Shown here one piece after another: positions 22,421-33,985 of a stretch of DNA of 64,000 nucleotides. The DNA is from Medicago truncatula (taxonomy: Eukaryota > Streptophyta > Magnoliopsida > Fabales > Fabaceae). Each line of letters starts with the position of its first letter. The stretch's first letter is position 1. The translations under genes and the position numbers were made by a program. The notes under the pieces are model-generated. The model was given only the letters and a program-made list of their open reading frames with translations. It had not been told where the DNA came from and did no database searches. Where the stretch lies: assembly GCF_003473485.1 (NCBI RefSeq), contig NC_053042.1:56011762-56075761 (forward strand), given 5' to 3'.

Positions 22421-24988
22421 ATGGCAAAGGCAGCATTCATGATCACCGGAGTGAAGGTGGAGTTCATTGAATTTCCGGCAGTGGTGACACCTCCGTCGTC
22501 CACCAAGTCCTATTTTCTCGGTGGTGCAGGTATTTCTTTAATAATAAATAATAGTTGGATCTACTTTCTTATGTCGTTTTCACTGCTAGGAAAATTAAAT
22601 TTAGAAAGATTAGTATTTAGTCACTAACGCTCATAAATTCTGTTACAAAATACTTCAGTAACGAAAAATCCGTAGTCATTTTTGGCCTCACAACGGGTTA
22701 TGGAATAAATTCGTCACTAATTATGGCCATCCGTCATTAAATGGTGAGCAGAAAATTACATCATAATTCATACATAACTAATATTTCCATCACTGATTAC
22801 TTCATGAAAAAGACTCTTCTCTATAAATTGTTCAAGTTTTTTTTTTTTAACAATTCGTTATTTAATAGAGCTCGTGATTAACTACTTAAAGTCAATTGCT
22901 TGGTTACAATACAATTTATTTAAGAGAAATTCTAACAAGCACTCTTAAAAGTTTAGTACAAACTTTCTCTTTAAAATTGTGTATTTAAAATATTAAAACA
23001 TTAAAAACAACTTTTTAAACATAAAATTTATCAACTATTTACTTTTTTAAATCTTTAACAAATGTCATAAGGGGTATGTCAGGAAAAGCATTAGCTTAAA
23101 AAGAAAGATCAATAAAAACGCTAGTTTAAAATTCCCCAACTCCCTCTAACTAGTAGATGATCACTTTGTTGTTTAAGATATAACATGTACATCCAAACTA
23201 TTGAAAGTAAAATTTATTAGGTCTTCTTCCTTTGAAGAACTCATATGGTGTTTAGTTCAATCACTTGCTACTATGTGTTAGTCCAAACTCATGAAAGTAA
23301 GATTTATCAGGTCTTCTTGGTATATATGTAGGGGTGAGAGGGTTAGATGTTGATGGAGAGTTTGTGAAGTTCACTGGATTAGGAGTTTACTTGGAAGAAA
23401 AGGCTGTAGCATCACTCACTCTTAAGTGGAAGGGCAAGACTCCGTCTCAGCTCTTCGAATCCCTTGATTTCTACAGAGATATCATCAAAGGTACGTAGCA
23501 ACATATACTACTCTATAATGATAATATACCTCTAATAATTTGTTTTTTTTTGTTCCAAAACATTATTGATTTAGGAAACCAAAATATAATTAAACATGCT
23601 TTTCTATTTATACTTGCAAAAACTAAAAATATGTATTGAATGAATTTGGCTTTTATAAAATAAATTATACTTCTACTTGTATTTGCACATAGCCACATAC
23701 TATTCACTAGTATAGAAAAGGATTTTTACATCGAGTGAAAAAGACTTTTCATATTGGATATCACCCGATGTGAAGTAAGGTTTTTTATGTTAGGTCCGCA
23801 CCTTTTTACATCAGATATGTATTTATACATGGTGAAAAGTACTTTTACACATCGGGTATTTATTATCTTTCATCAACTTTTGTATATGTTAATAGAGCCA
23901 TGCTATACGCAGCGATAATATTTATCAAGAATGAAAATAAGCCAATCAAAAGCAGGCTTTGAGCGGAAATCAGGGAGGTGCATGCTATTCAAACTGGAAC
24001 CTTTTTAGACTCATCCTCACCTTTTGTCTTAGAGTCTGTTCATGACCCACCCTTTGAACCAAATCAATCTGCTGCTACTGAAATCATAAGCACAGATTTA
24101 CCTAGCTCTTCAACACAAATCATTCCTCAACCTTTAACTACAAAGAGAAAAATATGGAAAATCCTAAAATAGTGGATGAGTAGCATACATGCCACATGTA
24201 TCGTGAAACACTCGGGAAGCTTATTTTCGCTTTAAATAGCATTTTTGATGTTTATAATAAATACTCATTTGAGCAATGTTATATATCAAGAAAGAATTTA
24301 TCAAGAAAGAGTTCCGAAATTAATGTTAACCAATAAAATCTCAGCCTGGCCAGAAATCATGGGTGGTAGGTGTTATGTATTTATTTTTTATTTTTTATGA
24401 AACGTTAATAATTAAGACTGAAATCTAAGGGTGATTATTCTGCTATGTCATTCTTGAATCCATCGCACTCATTTATTTATGGGTGTGTTTAGGTCCCTTT
24501 GAGAAGTTTATTCGATGTACAAAGGTGAGAACACTAGAAGGTAGTGAATATGTGAGAAAGGTGTCAGAAAATTGCATTGCCCATATGAAATTTGAAGGAA
24601 CATATGGCGATGCAGAAGAAAAAGCCATTCAAGAACTTAGAGAAGCCTTCAAGGTTCAATTTTTTCCACCAGGGGCTGGTGTTTTCTTCAGACAATCACC
24701 AAATGGAGCATTAGGGGTTAGTATCATTAATATAACAAACTGCATTGATTTGAATATCCATTTTAATCAACACATTTTGATATTTCATTTTCTGCAAATT
24801 AATCACAGCTTAGATTCTCCAAAGATGAAACAATACCGGAACATGAGTATGTTGTTATAAACAACAAGCCACTTTCAGAGGCAGTGTTGGAGACCATGAT
24901 TGGAGAAATTCCTGTTTCCCCTGCTTTGAAAGAGAGTTTGGCTACAAGATTTTATGAGTTTATGAAGATTGACAACTTCAACATTTGA
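22421..24988 (+). CDS. CHI: Chalcone isomerase, type II-like, copy 4
   Basis: Exons: 22421-22529, 23332-23490, 24493-24716, 24809-24988; total 672 bases, 223 residues. It is the tandem paralogue of copy 3, with the same intron positions and N terminus ([15 protein letters not shown]). Arg39, Thr51, Lys100, Tyr109, Asn116 and Thr193-Met194 equivalents are kept. Differences from copy 3 include a Phe in GVFFRQSP where the family has Tyr, and a TGA that removes the last two residues (RN). Introns 1 and 2 are long (802 and 1002 bases) and hold repeat-like insertions. All splice sites are normal, so I call it a gene, but expression is unknown. Confidence 0.9.
23715..23875. repeat. Hairpin-like repeat in CHI copy 4 intron 2
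   Basis: Words on 'acatcg' and 'tcacccgatgtgaag', then 'cacatcggg', recur in both orientations, in the style of fragments from terminal regions of CACTA-type or similar elements. Limits and family are unclear. Confidence 0.3.
23890..24370. mobile_element. Insertion flanked by diverged ~90-bp direct repeats, CHI copy 4 intron 2
   Basis: The left repeat (gagccatgctatacgcag, then atttatcaagaatg and gcggaaatcaggg) and the right repeat (gagcaatgttatatatcaag, atttatcaagaaag, ccagaaatcatggg) match at roughly 70 percent by eye. Between them lies a 64-codon frame (23978-24172) with Ser, Pro and Thr-rich coding-like text ([28 protein letters not shown]). The segment has no counterpart in CHI copy 3, so it arrived after the duplication or was lost from copy 3. 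I do not recognise it. Confidence 0.4.
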
Positions 24989-25639
24989 AACTTATAATTA
25001 TAAGCAGTCGTCTTTGATCTTGAAGGCGAGGTGATCTTTGATGCAAGATATAATGGACACATAGTCCATGTGAAATATAATTATAAGTCATAGATTTAAT
25101 GTTAGTACTTTTTTGAATTAATTCTTCCAGCACTTTGTGGACTTGGTACGTCATTATTTAAAATGACGGATTTAGTTATTTCTGGTTGTTTTTTCACGTG
25201 TTTGTGCATCATTTATGAAATAAAAGAAAAAGTTTTGATTGAACAAAAATTAAAATTAAGATTGTCAAATGCAAAATGCAATGAGCAAAATTGAGAAAAA
25301 AGTTATCAAAGAGGAAACTAAAATAGAAAAACAATGCCTTAAAAGTTGACATGAACGGCGAACCACTTATGTGACATACACATTCTATAATTTCCTTACC
25401 TTTTCATTACCATATAAAGTTTTTTTTAGGGGACTATCATATATAGTTGTTGATACTTTTGGGCCAGAAAGGAATAAAGGACGGGAGCAATTTTCTTCCC
25501 CCCACATATCCAAAAATAACCGCACGTAGTATATATGATAAGATAAGATATAATCGAATGATCTATAAAACACTAATGAATGAGGGATAAAGATCATAGA
25601 TATAAGCAAGATAAGAAGTACGGGTATTCATGAGATAGA

Positions 25640-26345
25640 ATGTCAAATAAAAATGTATAGATTGATAAAAGAGAAATAATAACTATAAGGATGGTCTTAT
25701 TTATAGACCTCAATTATACCGACTAGAGTTACTAACTACCTTAACACTTAACCACCAATTCTAAGTACCTTAACCAACTCCACCTATCTTCTAACTATTT
25801 AATGATTACAAGGTATAGTTTTCCTCATGGACAGTATTTCTGTTTTCAATGCACTTGCTCTAACACTAATGTGTTGGCATACCTTATGTTTCTGATTGCG
25901 AGTTTTGAGAGAGATAATGGTTTTTAGGAAGGAGCAACCGAAAGAAAAGAGAATATTGGGAAGGGAGAATTTTGAGAGTTTATTTTTCTTCATAATACAA
26001 AATCATCCTCATTTGTAGGAACTTAAAAATTGTACTCGATGAAGGTTGTTAGGTGTTTTAAAGGGTTTATATGACTTCTTCAAATTTAATATATTTTGTT
26101 TGAATATACTTAAAGTAAAAAATATAATGATCATAAACATTAATTTATCATTTTTCAAAAAATTACTTTTTCAAAAAAATATGAATGATTTCTCTATTTT
26201 TCCATATATTTCCCATAATTGATAACTCTGCTAGTGTTTGGTATACGACTCAATCTAAACTAGAAGCATGCATATATGGAAATCAAGGAAAAACATAGGT
26301 TTCAAATTTTTAAATATTTTTGGTTGATTTAGGTGTGCTCCATTT
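25640..26345. other. Intergenic after CHI copy 4
   Basis: No coding sequence, terminal repeat or RNA gene recognised. Short open frames on the minus strand are not supported by splice sites or composition. Confidence 0.4.
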
Positions 26346-26358
26346 ACTATAAAATAAA

Positions 26359-26734
26359 GGCTTAAATATTGCACTCGTCCCTGCAAATATGGCCCGTTTA
26401 AGTTTTGGTCCTTGTAAAATAAAAATTCAGAAATCAGTCCCCGCAAAATTTTTTGTTTTTGAAAATAATCCCTCCAAGGACTATTTTCAAAAACAAAAAA
26501 TTTTGCAGGGACCTTTATAAAAAACAAAATATTTTGCAGGGACCAAAAACTACAAAATGGGTTCAATCAGCGTGCGCCACGTAGGCATTTTGATGACTTG
26601 TCATGACTTAAATGGGCCCAGGGGTATTTTTAAAAGATAAATTTTTTTGCGGGGACTGATTTCTAAATTTTTATTTTACAAGGATCAAAACTTAAACGGG
26701 CCATATTTGCAGGGACGAGTGCAATATTTAAGCC
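26359..26734. mobile_element. Mutator-like MITE with ~90-bp TIRs and 9-bp TSD
   Basis: The left end ggcttaaatattgcactcgt continues for about 90 bases (cctgcaaatatggcccg, agtccccgcaaaa) and is nearly the exact reverse complement of the right end. The flanks carry a perfect 9-base duplication, taaaataaa, at 26350-26358 and 26735-26743. Nine-base duplications and long inverted ends are the marks of Mutator elements. It has no coding capacity. The core carries gccacgtaggca. Confidence 0.9.
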
Positions 26735-27251
26735 TAAAATAAATACCGAACAGACCGACACAGTGTATAATTAAAGCAATTTTGTGACTTATTAAATATT
26801 AAAAATTTAAAGTTGTTTAATCTCATTGCATCTTGAGTCAACAAATTGCAACGAGACTATACAACTTTGAAGCTTCAATATTTGACTAGCCCCAAAATTG
26901 TTTTACACATGCTCATACCCAACAATTTTATGGTGTTAAATAATTTTTCATCTTGATATTTGGTGAACAAAATATTATTTTGTATTTGTGGTAAAAAGTT
27001 GTGTCGTAGTTTAGTGAGCGGCAATAATTTCAATTTTTGTTGTATGTTCTTTGTCCTCGAGTTTGTACAATCCCTAAAACAGTTTTACAAAGTACAATTG
27101 AAGTTGTCCTATATAATTCTTTATTTTTTCAACGGATCGAACACATTCTTAGTTTTATCTATATGATTGAGGGGCATTGTTGTTTTTGTTTTTTTAACAA
27201 TCAAGTTATCTAGATAAACATTTTGTTTTTTTTATTGGTAATGGTATGTAG

Positions 27252-27841
27252 GGGTGAGGGGGTTTAGATATTGATGGAGAATTTGTGAAGTTCACTGGAA
27301 TAGGAATTTAATTGGAAGAAAAAGCTGTAGCATCACTCACTCCTAAGTGGAAGGGCAAGACTCCATCTCAGCTCTTTGAATCCCTTGAATTCTACCGAGA
27401 TATCATCAAAGGTAACAACATACTACATAACTAATTTTTAACTGCTACACTAAGATCATGGCCAAAATTTTAACTAATTTTTAATTGTCAACTTCAGGAT
27501 TTAAATTCTCCACATTGCAGTAAAAAAATTGTTTCGAACTATTGCTCATATTGAGTGTGACCACATTCTATATTGAATATGTATAGAAATTAGTTAGTTG
27601 TTGACAAATACAGAATTAATATACACGTGTATACATGAATGTGAATATAATTGCACAACTGCACATGCACCTTAAAGATTAACTTTCATCAACAGTTGTA
27701 ATTTGTTGATAATATGTACTCGCGTATTTATGGGAGTGTTAATTGGTTCGAAGTACAAAGGTGAGAACACTAGACGGTAGTGAATATGTGAGAAAGGTGT
27801 CAGAAAATTGCATTGCCCATATGAAATCTGAAGGAACATAT
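27252..27841 (+). pseudogene. Chalcone isomerase pseudogene, copy 5
   Basis: Exon 2 (27252-27411) is very like exon 2 of copy 3 but has one extra T (frameshift at 27264) and a TAA in the strand equivalent to GIGIYLEEK. Exon 3 (about 27738-27841) has lost its acceptor and the codons for GPFEK, keeps [13 protein letters not shown] and [15 protein letters not shown], then breaks off. The sequence goes straight into a copy of the 3' flank (atctataagtcat) seen after copies 3 and 4, so the rest of exon 3, intron 3 and exon 4 are deleted. No exon 1 was found. It cannot encode an enzyme. Confidence 0.9.
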
Positions 27842-27899
27842 AATAGACACAGATATAATAAACACACAATCCATGTGATATCTATAAGTCATTGGTTTA

Positions 27900-28600
27900 A
27901 TGTTACCTTCTTTTCTAATGCATTTCCCTGCACTTTCTGGACTTCTATGTACACCATTGTGATTGGCTTAATTATTCCTGTTTGTTTTTTCTTTCATTTG
28001 TTTGTGCGTCATTTATGAAATAAGAAAAATATTGAATCAACGTAAATTAAAATTAAGATTATCATAAACCAAAGGCAATAACCAAGCATAAAATGAGAAA
28101 ATGTTAACTAAAAATTAACAAGCAATGCTTAAAAGCTGACTTGAATCCCATACCGTGACATACACCGCATACATTCGGTATTCTTTGGATGGGATTAGTA
28201 CTACCTACTTGTACTTAATCTTGTATGTATGTTTAGATTTAGTATCACTTTTACTCATTCCTTTTTATTCAATAAAATTACCTTTGTTTAGATTTAGTAC
28301 TTGTAATATGATCCCAACTCCCACCATATATAATACTAATATTGGATGTCTGGGGGAAAAAAATTTGTGGAAATCAATTATTCCTGCAAATAAATTTTCA
28401 GAAACTGATATAAACATATAAATGTTACATATCTTACCTCTTTTTCTAGAATAATATTACAAACAAACACAGACAAACAAACGATCTTTATTAGTACATT
28501 GAGAAGCCAGTCCCATTGAAGTAATTTGAAAGTACACCTAAGATAAAATCTCCGCTTGGTCTTTATTGCAGAATAGAACTTTCAGCTTCTTCCGTTTGTT
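27900..28600. other. Intergenic between convergent CHI copies 5 and 6
   Basis: The first ~250 bases continue the shared 3' flank of copies 3-5. The point where plus-strand copies end and minus-strand copies begin lies here. No other gene seen. Confidence 0.5.
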
Positions 28601-28607
28601 GATATAC

Positions 28608-29532
28608 TCAGTTGTTAGCATTACCACCCTCTTTGAATAACTTGGATAATCTGGAGGCCAAACTCTGTTTTGCTGCAGGGGAGACGCCATGCGCACCTAT
28701 CATTGACTCAAGCACAGCTTGTGAAAGTAGTTTATTCTCTATAACTGCTGTCTCAACCTCTGGAATAGATCCATCTTTTGAGAAACTTATCTGTTCCAAT
28801 TACAAAATATATTTTTAACTAAGATTGTGAAATTAAGAGTACTAATATTATTACTCAAAAACAACAGATAAAAATGCAGAACAAATAATATATTAGACTC
28901 TAAATTTTGGTGTTACTAACCGTTAATGATCCTAATCCTTTGGGTGATACTGTGAAAAGGATAGAGGAGCCTGGTGGAAATGTTTCATCTTTGAAAACAG
29001 AAACAAACTTGTCTATTGCTTTAGCTTCTTCATCAGTATAAATCCCAAGAGACTTCCAAATGGCTACACAATTTTCAGACACTTTCTCTGAATATTGGTG
29101 TCCCGTCAACGGCAAGATCATTGTCACCCGCATGAATTTCTCAAATGGACCTACAACAGATAAGACTTTCTTAGTTTGCTAACATTTAAGCTTCATTACG
29201 AGCCAGAATACTCATGTTTGTTTTGACATAAGCTATAAATTGCTTTCATAAATAAGCTAAAAGTAATTACCTGTAACGATGTCTCTGAAGAAGGGAACGG
29301 TATCCGTTAATTCATGAGCAGATCTGGCCTTCCATTTCTCTGCAAGATATGGAACAGCGATATCCTGCAAATAAACACCAATGGCGGTGAATTTGACGAA
29401 TTTGTCTTGAATTTGAATGCCTCTCTCTCCTGCACCGCCGAGGAAGAAGTTGTTGGTGGATCCGGGTGGTTTCACGGTGGGAGGGAATGCGTAGTTCTCG
29501 ATCTCCAAAGCTGTCACTGACGGAAGTGCCAT
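28608..29532 (-). CDS. CHI: Chalcone isomerase, type I-like, copy 6
   Basis: Exons on the minus strand: 29532-29271, 29150-28921, 28790-28608; total 675 bases, 224 residues. It starts [16 protein letters not shown] and has [16 protein letters not shown] with no intron at FLGGAG. Arg37, Thr49, Tyr107 and Asn114 equivalents are present. Position 98 is Met where type II enzymes have Lys97, and the specificity pair is Ser193-Met194 ([12 protein letters not shown]). Type I enzymes, found across plants and limited to 6'-hydroxychalcones such as naringenin chalcone, carry Ser at the first place and usually Ile at the second. I therefore call it type I-like. A start further upstream at 29718 is in frame but lacks family similarity, so I rejected it. 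Confidence 0.93.
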
Positions 29533-29593
29533 TACTAACGGTGTTGAAGTTAAACTTAGAATTCGTGAATTGTATAGTAGTGTGGTTGTAGTA

Positions 29594-29741
29594 ATATAAT
29601 ATAATACAGGTTGTATGTAATTAAGTGGTAGGTAGGCGTGAATGATGTGAAAGAGTTGAAAATGTAGAAGAGAACGACAGGTAGTCGGGTACACGTACAC
29701 CCCAAAGCAACCAATCAAAAATTCAAAATCCCTTACCTACC
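29594..29741 (-). promoter_or_regulatory. Promoter of CHI copy 6: TATA-like run, AC-I boxes and ACGT core
   Basis: Reading on the minus strand, a TATA-rich run lies at about 29607-29594, 65-75 bases before the start codon. ggtaggt at 29627-29633 is the reverse of ACCTACC, the AC-I element bound by R2R3-MYB factors of phenylpropanoid genes; a second ACCTACC sits at 29735-29741 in the other orientation. Between them, tacacgtaca near 29690-29699 has an ACGT core as bound by bZIP factors. A MYB site plus ACGT site is the known light and MYB response unit of CHS and CHI genes. Function here is inferred. Confidence 0.5.
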
Positions 29742-29759
29742 TTCTCACACATAATCATA

Positions 29760-31070
29760 CTACTCTTCTTCCATTCACTATCAACATCAACAATGGACAT
29801 AATTCATTTAAGATAGGAGGTCTACATAGAGACCTAGTTTTTATTAGATATATTATACTCAATAATCTATATCTATATTATATACAATTGCAAATGCTTT
29901 TCTTCACTTGGTAAATGATGATTAAATTTTCCAATTTTCATAACACTATAATATAAGGCAATGTTAATTGGCAAGGTTAAATTTTCCATTGGTCTTTTCT
30001 CTGTCCTCATTTAAATTTGTTAATTTTTTTTTTATTTGATCAAACAAAAAATAATTCACACAACTTCTTTCAATTAAATAGTGCATCACACATTTTTCTT
30101 ATACTTTGACATCATTGTCTCATTCTAACTCTAATGTAAGCTCCTTAAAAAAAACTCTAATATAAGATATACAGATTTCTACATAAATAATTTATGATTC
30201 TCCAATTTTAACATTAATTTTTTTTATTTGATTCTCAATTTCAATAAGTTGATTCTACCATTAATGTTGTTTTACATTTGTTTATCAGATTTTAAATGGT
30301 GTCATCCTCTCCAATAGGAAAAATTGATATATGTGACATGCACACACGACAAAAACAACAAAAAAAGTCACATTCAATCATTTTAAACGAAAAAATTATA
30401 AATATGATTCGTCGCAAAAGAAAAAGAGTTGTGAAAATTATTTCGCAATTGGTTCTTTATTTCAAAATAAAAAATTAAATAACTCTTAAGATGGATAAAA
30501 GTTAACAATCCATGAGGGTCACTTGAACAAAAAAATTACCCTACAAATAAACATGTAGAAGAATAGTGTACAACAAAAAATTAAGAGAATATTAGTGAAA
30601 TATTAATTAGAATGAATCTAATTATTAGTGAAAATGAGTGACAAAAAACATGTAGAAAAATTATTATAAAATTGTGTAGCAGAATATTATTGAGAGAGAA
30701 TTGTGTTGATTTGAAATTGCCACATGATGTGATTTTAATGCATATTCCTTTTCATTAAAATCTAATTACTACAAAAAAAAAAGTAGATTTTTTGTACCTA
30801 CATGATTTATTCCTTGTTTATTTCATGGTTGAGCATATGTGGTTGGACTAAAACTGTCATTTATGTGCGTTTCTGGAGTTGGAAATAGGGAGATATGACT
30901 AAAACTGCAAAAAAAATATAGTTTAGGGACGATTTTGTTCGATTTAAAAGAGGTAGGACCAATTTCATGAGTTGGTCAAAATGATAGAACCAAAAGAGTA
31001 ATTAAGCCTTATATATTTGTGGATACGTTACTATTCATTTATGTATCAAGAGCTTAATTTTGTATGAACT
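29760..31070. other. Intergenic upstream of CHI copy 6
   Basis: AT-rich. Near 30840-31010 the words 'gactaaaactg', 'gtttagggacga' and 'aggaccaatttcatg' look like an arm of a Mutator-like element without its partner. No gene seen. Confidence 0.4.
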
Positions 31071-31077
31071 ATCTTTT

Positions 31078-31320
31078 TTTTGAAAAAGCCAAAATGAAAT
31101 TATATAACAATGCAGTCTCTAGAGCACAATGTGTGCCATAGAGATTACAACAGGAGCCAAGAGTTGCAACAAAACAACCAACCCAACAGAGCTACATCAG
31201 CCTATACCCAAACACACAAGAGGGCATGACCACCACTGCTGAGTACCAAACACAAAAATAGCTTTTTTATCTTTCAACCAAGCTAAGGACAACATCTTGA
31301 CCTTGTCTAACAAACGGGGA
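31078..31320 (-). mobile_element. 5'-truncated LINE: ORF2 end plus 3' UTR and A-tail
   Basis: The minus strand reads LLDKVKMLSLAWLKDKK, then FGTQQWWSCPLVCLGIG and a TGA at 31199-31197, the C-terminal end of a plant LINE ORF2. About 115 bases of 3' untranslated text follow, ending in an A-run at about 31082-31075. The 5' end is truncated, as usual for LINEs. It resembles the fragment at 11706-12060. Confidence 0.7.
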
Positions 31321-31678
31321 ATGAAAGTTATTACATTATTAAACGGACAACATATTTGATTTTATTTCCAAAATATTTTTAAAAAAATCGTATTTTCGGT
31401 TAGCTTTAATTTTCCCTTTCATATGCACAAAGGGTTGAGTTTTTGGGTGAGAAAATAAATAGAGTGTTTGATCTATTTTTATACTAACACAAAGAAGAAG
31501 GGGACAAAAAGTCTAAACCTTCTAGATGAACACAAAATGACAAAATAAAAATAAGACTTCTTTAATTGTAATGTTCCCTCTTTTTCCTAGAATTTTAAGG
31601 TATTATTGATGTACCCATTCTGATCCTTAATATAAGAAACAAAATAAAAAATTATCAAAACCAATATAATCATTAATT

Positions 31679-31791
31679 TTTTTTTTGAAGAAATTAAATT
31701 AGCCCATCCAAATTGACACCAGAGATAATCGAACCTGAGATCTTAAGGAGGAGCACACTCCCAGATCCCAAGCCAATACCACTAGGCCAAC
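31679..31791 (-). mobile_element. tRNA-derived SINE with 19-bp TSD
   Basis: Read on the minus strand the element starts 'ttggcctagtggtattggc' (box A-like, with the tRNA word TAGTGGT), then 'ggttcgattatc' (box B-like) and ends in an A-run. It is bounded by a perfect 19-base duplication beginning accaatataatc at 31660-31678 and 31792-31810. Boxes, size and long duplication fit a SINE mobilised by LINE machinery. The duplication is intact, so the insertion is fairly young. Confidence 0.85.
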
Positions 31792-31810
31792 ACCAATATA
31801 ATCATTAATT

Positions 31811-33340
31811 AATGTAACTTTTTAGATATTTTTACTAATATACCCTCATAAAAAATACACCCACTAAGATAAAAAAGAGAATCATTAAATGAAGGATAAA
31901 AATGTTTTTAAGCAATAACTATACCTTAAAAGATGTGACATTTTCTTATAAACAGGGCCACAATTTTTTTTAAAAACCCACAAGAAATATTTAAAAAAAT
32001 ATATATATGTTATATAATATATGCAAAATAATTTTTGGAAAAACATTTTCCGTGCAAGGCACGGGTCTCAAACTAGTTCTTCCACAATAGGCTATCTAAT
32101 AACTACCAAGTCAAGAGAGATCCTCGTTGAGATAGTCTAAATATTTCATTTAAATACTTTCTATTATCATATTTATAAGCAAATATTCACTTTTTATGTA
32201 TTAATTAATTAATTAATTAATGTATTTGACTATATTACAATTCGTATCCATTAATTATTCTATGAATATGAAAAAGAAGTATAATTTGTTTATAAATGCG
32301 ATCAAATAGAGTATTTTTAAAAGAATTTCCACCCACTCAAGCTTAATGTATACACTCAACAACTTTTCTAAGAATCCTCGATCCTCTGTTGGCTGGCTTT
32401 TTAGTTTTGTTTTTTCCTTGTACTTATGTCTTTTTTATAAAAAATAAAAATAACATTTCATATGGGATTTGCTAGATGCTTTGTACTATTAATCATTTTT
32501 GAGCAATTGTACTATTAACCATGTGTCTGGTAAGTTTTGTTTTATGCTTTAATGGCCATATATTTTTAATTTTTAATAGTGTAAAAGTTATCTGCAGGTT
32601 ATTTGTTTTTGTAACAACCGATTTCTTTTAACATGTTTCATGTTTGCCTTTTGATTAACTTTCCGTTGGTAATTTGTTTATGATGCTATAGCTATTAACC
32701 ATGTTTGCCTTGTAATTAATGCTTTAATTTTTCTTGTAAGTTTTTTTTTTGAAGAATCATAAAATAACAACCTTTTATTAATAATAACAATTATTTATTA
32801 AAAATTTATATATTTAATATAAAATACATAAGTTGCAATGCATATTTACTATTTTAAACTTCTTAACATGTTCAAACTTGTTCATGATAAAAAAAAATCA
32901 TTTTAATAAGTATTTAAATAACGGTGCGACTTATTGTGTGATATAATATTTAAGTAACATAAATTGCAAGCATCAATCGCAAATATTGTCGGAGTGGGAG
33001 AAACCAGCATCAAAGAGAAAATAATTGTATTATGAGACTAAAAAAAAATCATTTATTTATTTCTATTTATATGAGTGTGTTCAAACTTTTTTATTTATGT
33101 TTATACCCAAATAAGACTTGCCCGTATGCTAAAATTCATGTAAATAGGATGAATTCTCCAATTTGAATGTTATAGAAGAGATGTCACTCTTAGAGAACAA
33201 ACTTTAGAAGAGCATTTAAGGAATGACCCGATTTCAACATTCACAACAACTTTTGAATCCACTAATTTGAACATAACCCACTTCAAATCCATGTCTTGAG
33301 CCGAATTAATAAGTAATTTTAACACACAAAGGTCAATCCA
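31811..33340. other. Intergenic between CHI copies 6 and 7
   Basis: AT-rich with short repeats: ttaa runs at 32205-32222 and, near 32050, the words 'gtgcaaggcacggg'. Around 32520-32580 the text (ccatgtgtctggtaagttt) is repeated at 36479-36530 (ccatgtgtctcgtaagttt). No gene seen. Confidence 0.4.
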
Positions 33341-33359
33341 CACGCCTCATTGTAAGAGC

Positions 33360-33620
33360 CTAAATCATCATTAAAAAAAAAAAAAAACTTATAACAAAGT
33401 GGCCATTAGAGTCTGGAATAATCCTTCCACGGGAAGATTTTCTACTGGAGTTAATATGTGAGTCATCGACGTTAATTTTGAAGCAATCTACAATAGGGGG
33501 TTGCCAAACAACGTTGATCAATTGTCGAGAGTAGAGAGTCACTAGGATCCATCCATGCACATATTTTATTGGTAAATTTACTCCTCCAGTATTGTCCAAC
33601 CGAATAGCCCAGCAAGATAA
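33360..33620 (-). pseudogene. RNase H-like domain fragment (LINE ORF2 or derived gene)
   Basis: The minus strand encodes VVWQPPIVDCFKINVDDSH, then SSRKSSRGRIIPDSNGHFV. Plant RNase H domains of the RVT_3 type read 'W-PP---F-K-N-DG----GR---GG-IRD--G-F'. The catalytic Asp in NVDD is kept, but the rest is short, starts without a supported ATG and ends in a T-run. I take it as a relic of a LINE or of a gene of that superfamily. Confidence 0.6.
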
Positions 33621-33985
33621 TCAACGCAAAAATTAGTCTTATATTAAAATAAATTCGCCAAGAAAGAACAATCATTTATCAAATTGAGGATATCAAACGA
33701 GATAGCAAATAGCAGTGCATCGATTTTCAAGCCAGTAACCAACAAGTGCAAGAACAAAAAGTGATGTTAATTCACTAAGAAATTTTATGTATTGTCATAC
33801 ATGATAATGAACTAAATATGTAATTTTTAACATAACAAAAATTTAAACAATATGTAATTTATAAATTTATTTCATATATTTTAATTTGTTAATATTATTG
33901 CGGAAACAAACAGACTATTAGATTTAGAACAAGAAAAAGTTCCAATGAAATCATTTGAAAGTAAGATAAAATCTCCTCTTGGCCT

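Noticed and set aside
29533..29718. N-terminal extension of CHI copy 6 in frame
   Set aside because: The extra 62 residues have no family match and cover the TATA and MYB sites; the ATG at 29532 fits the family start.
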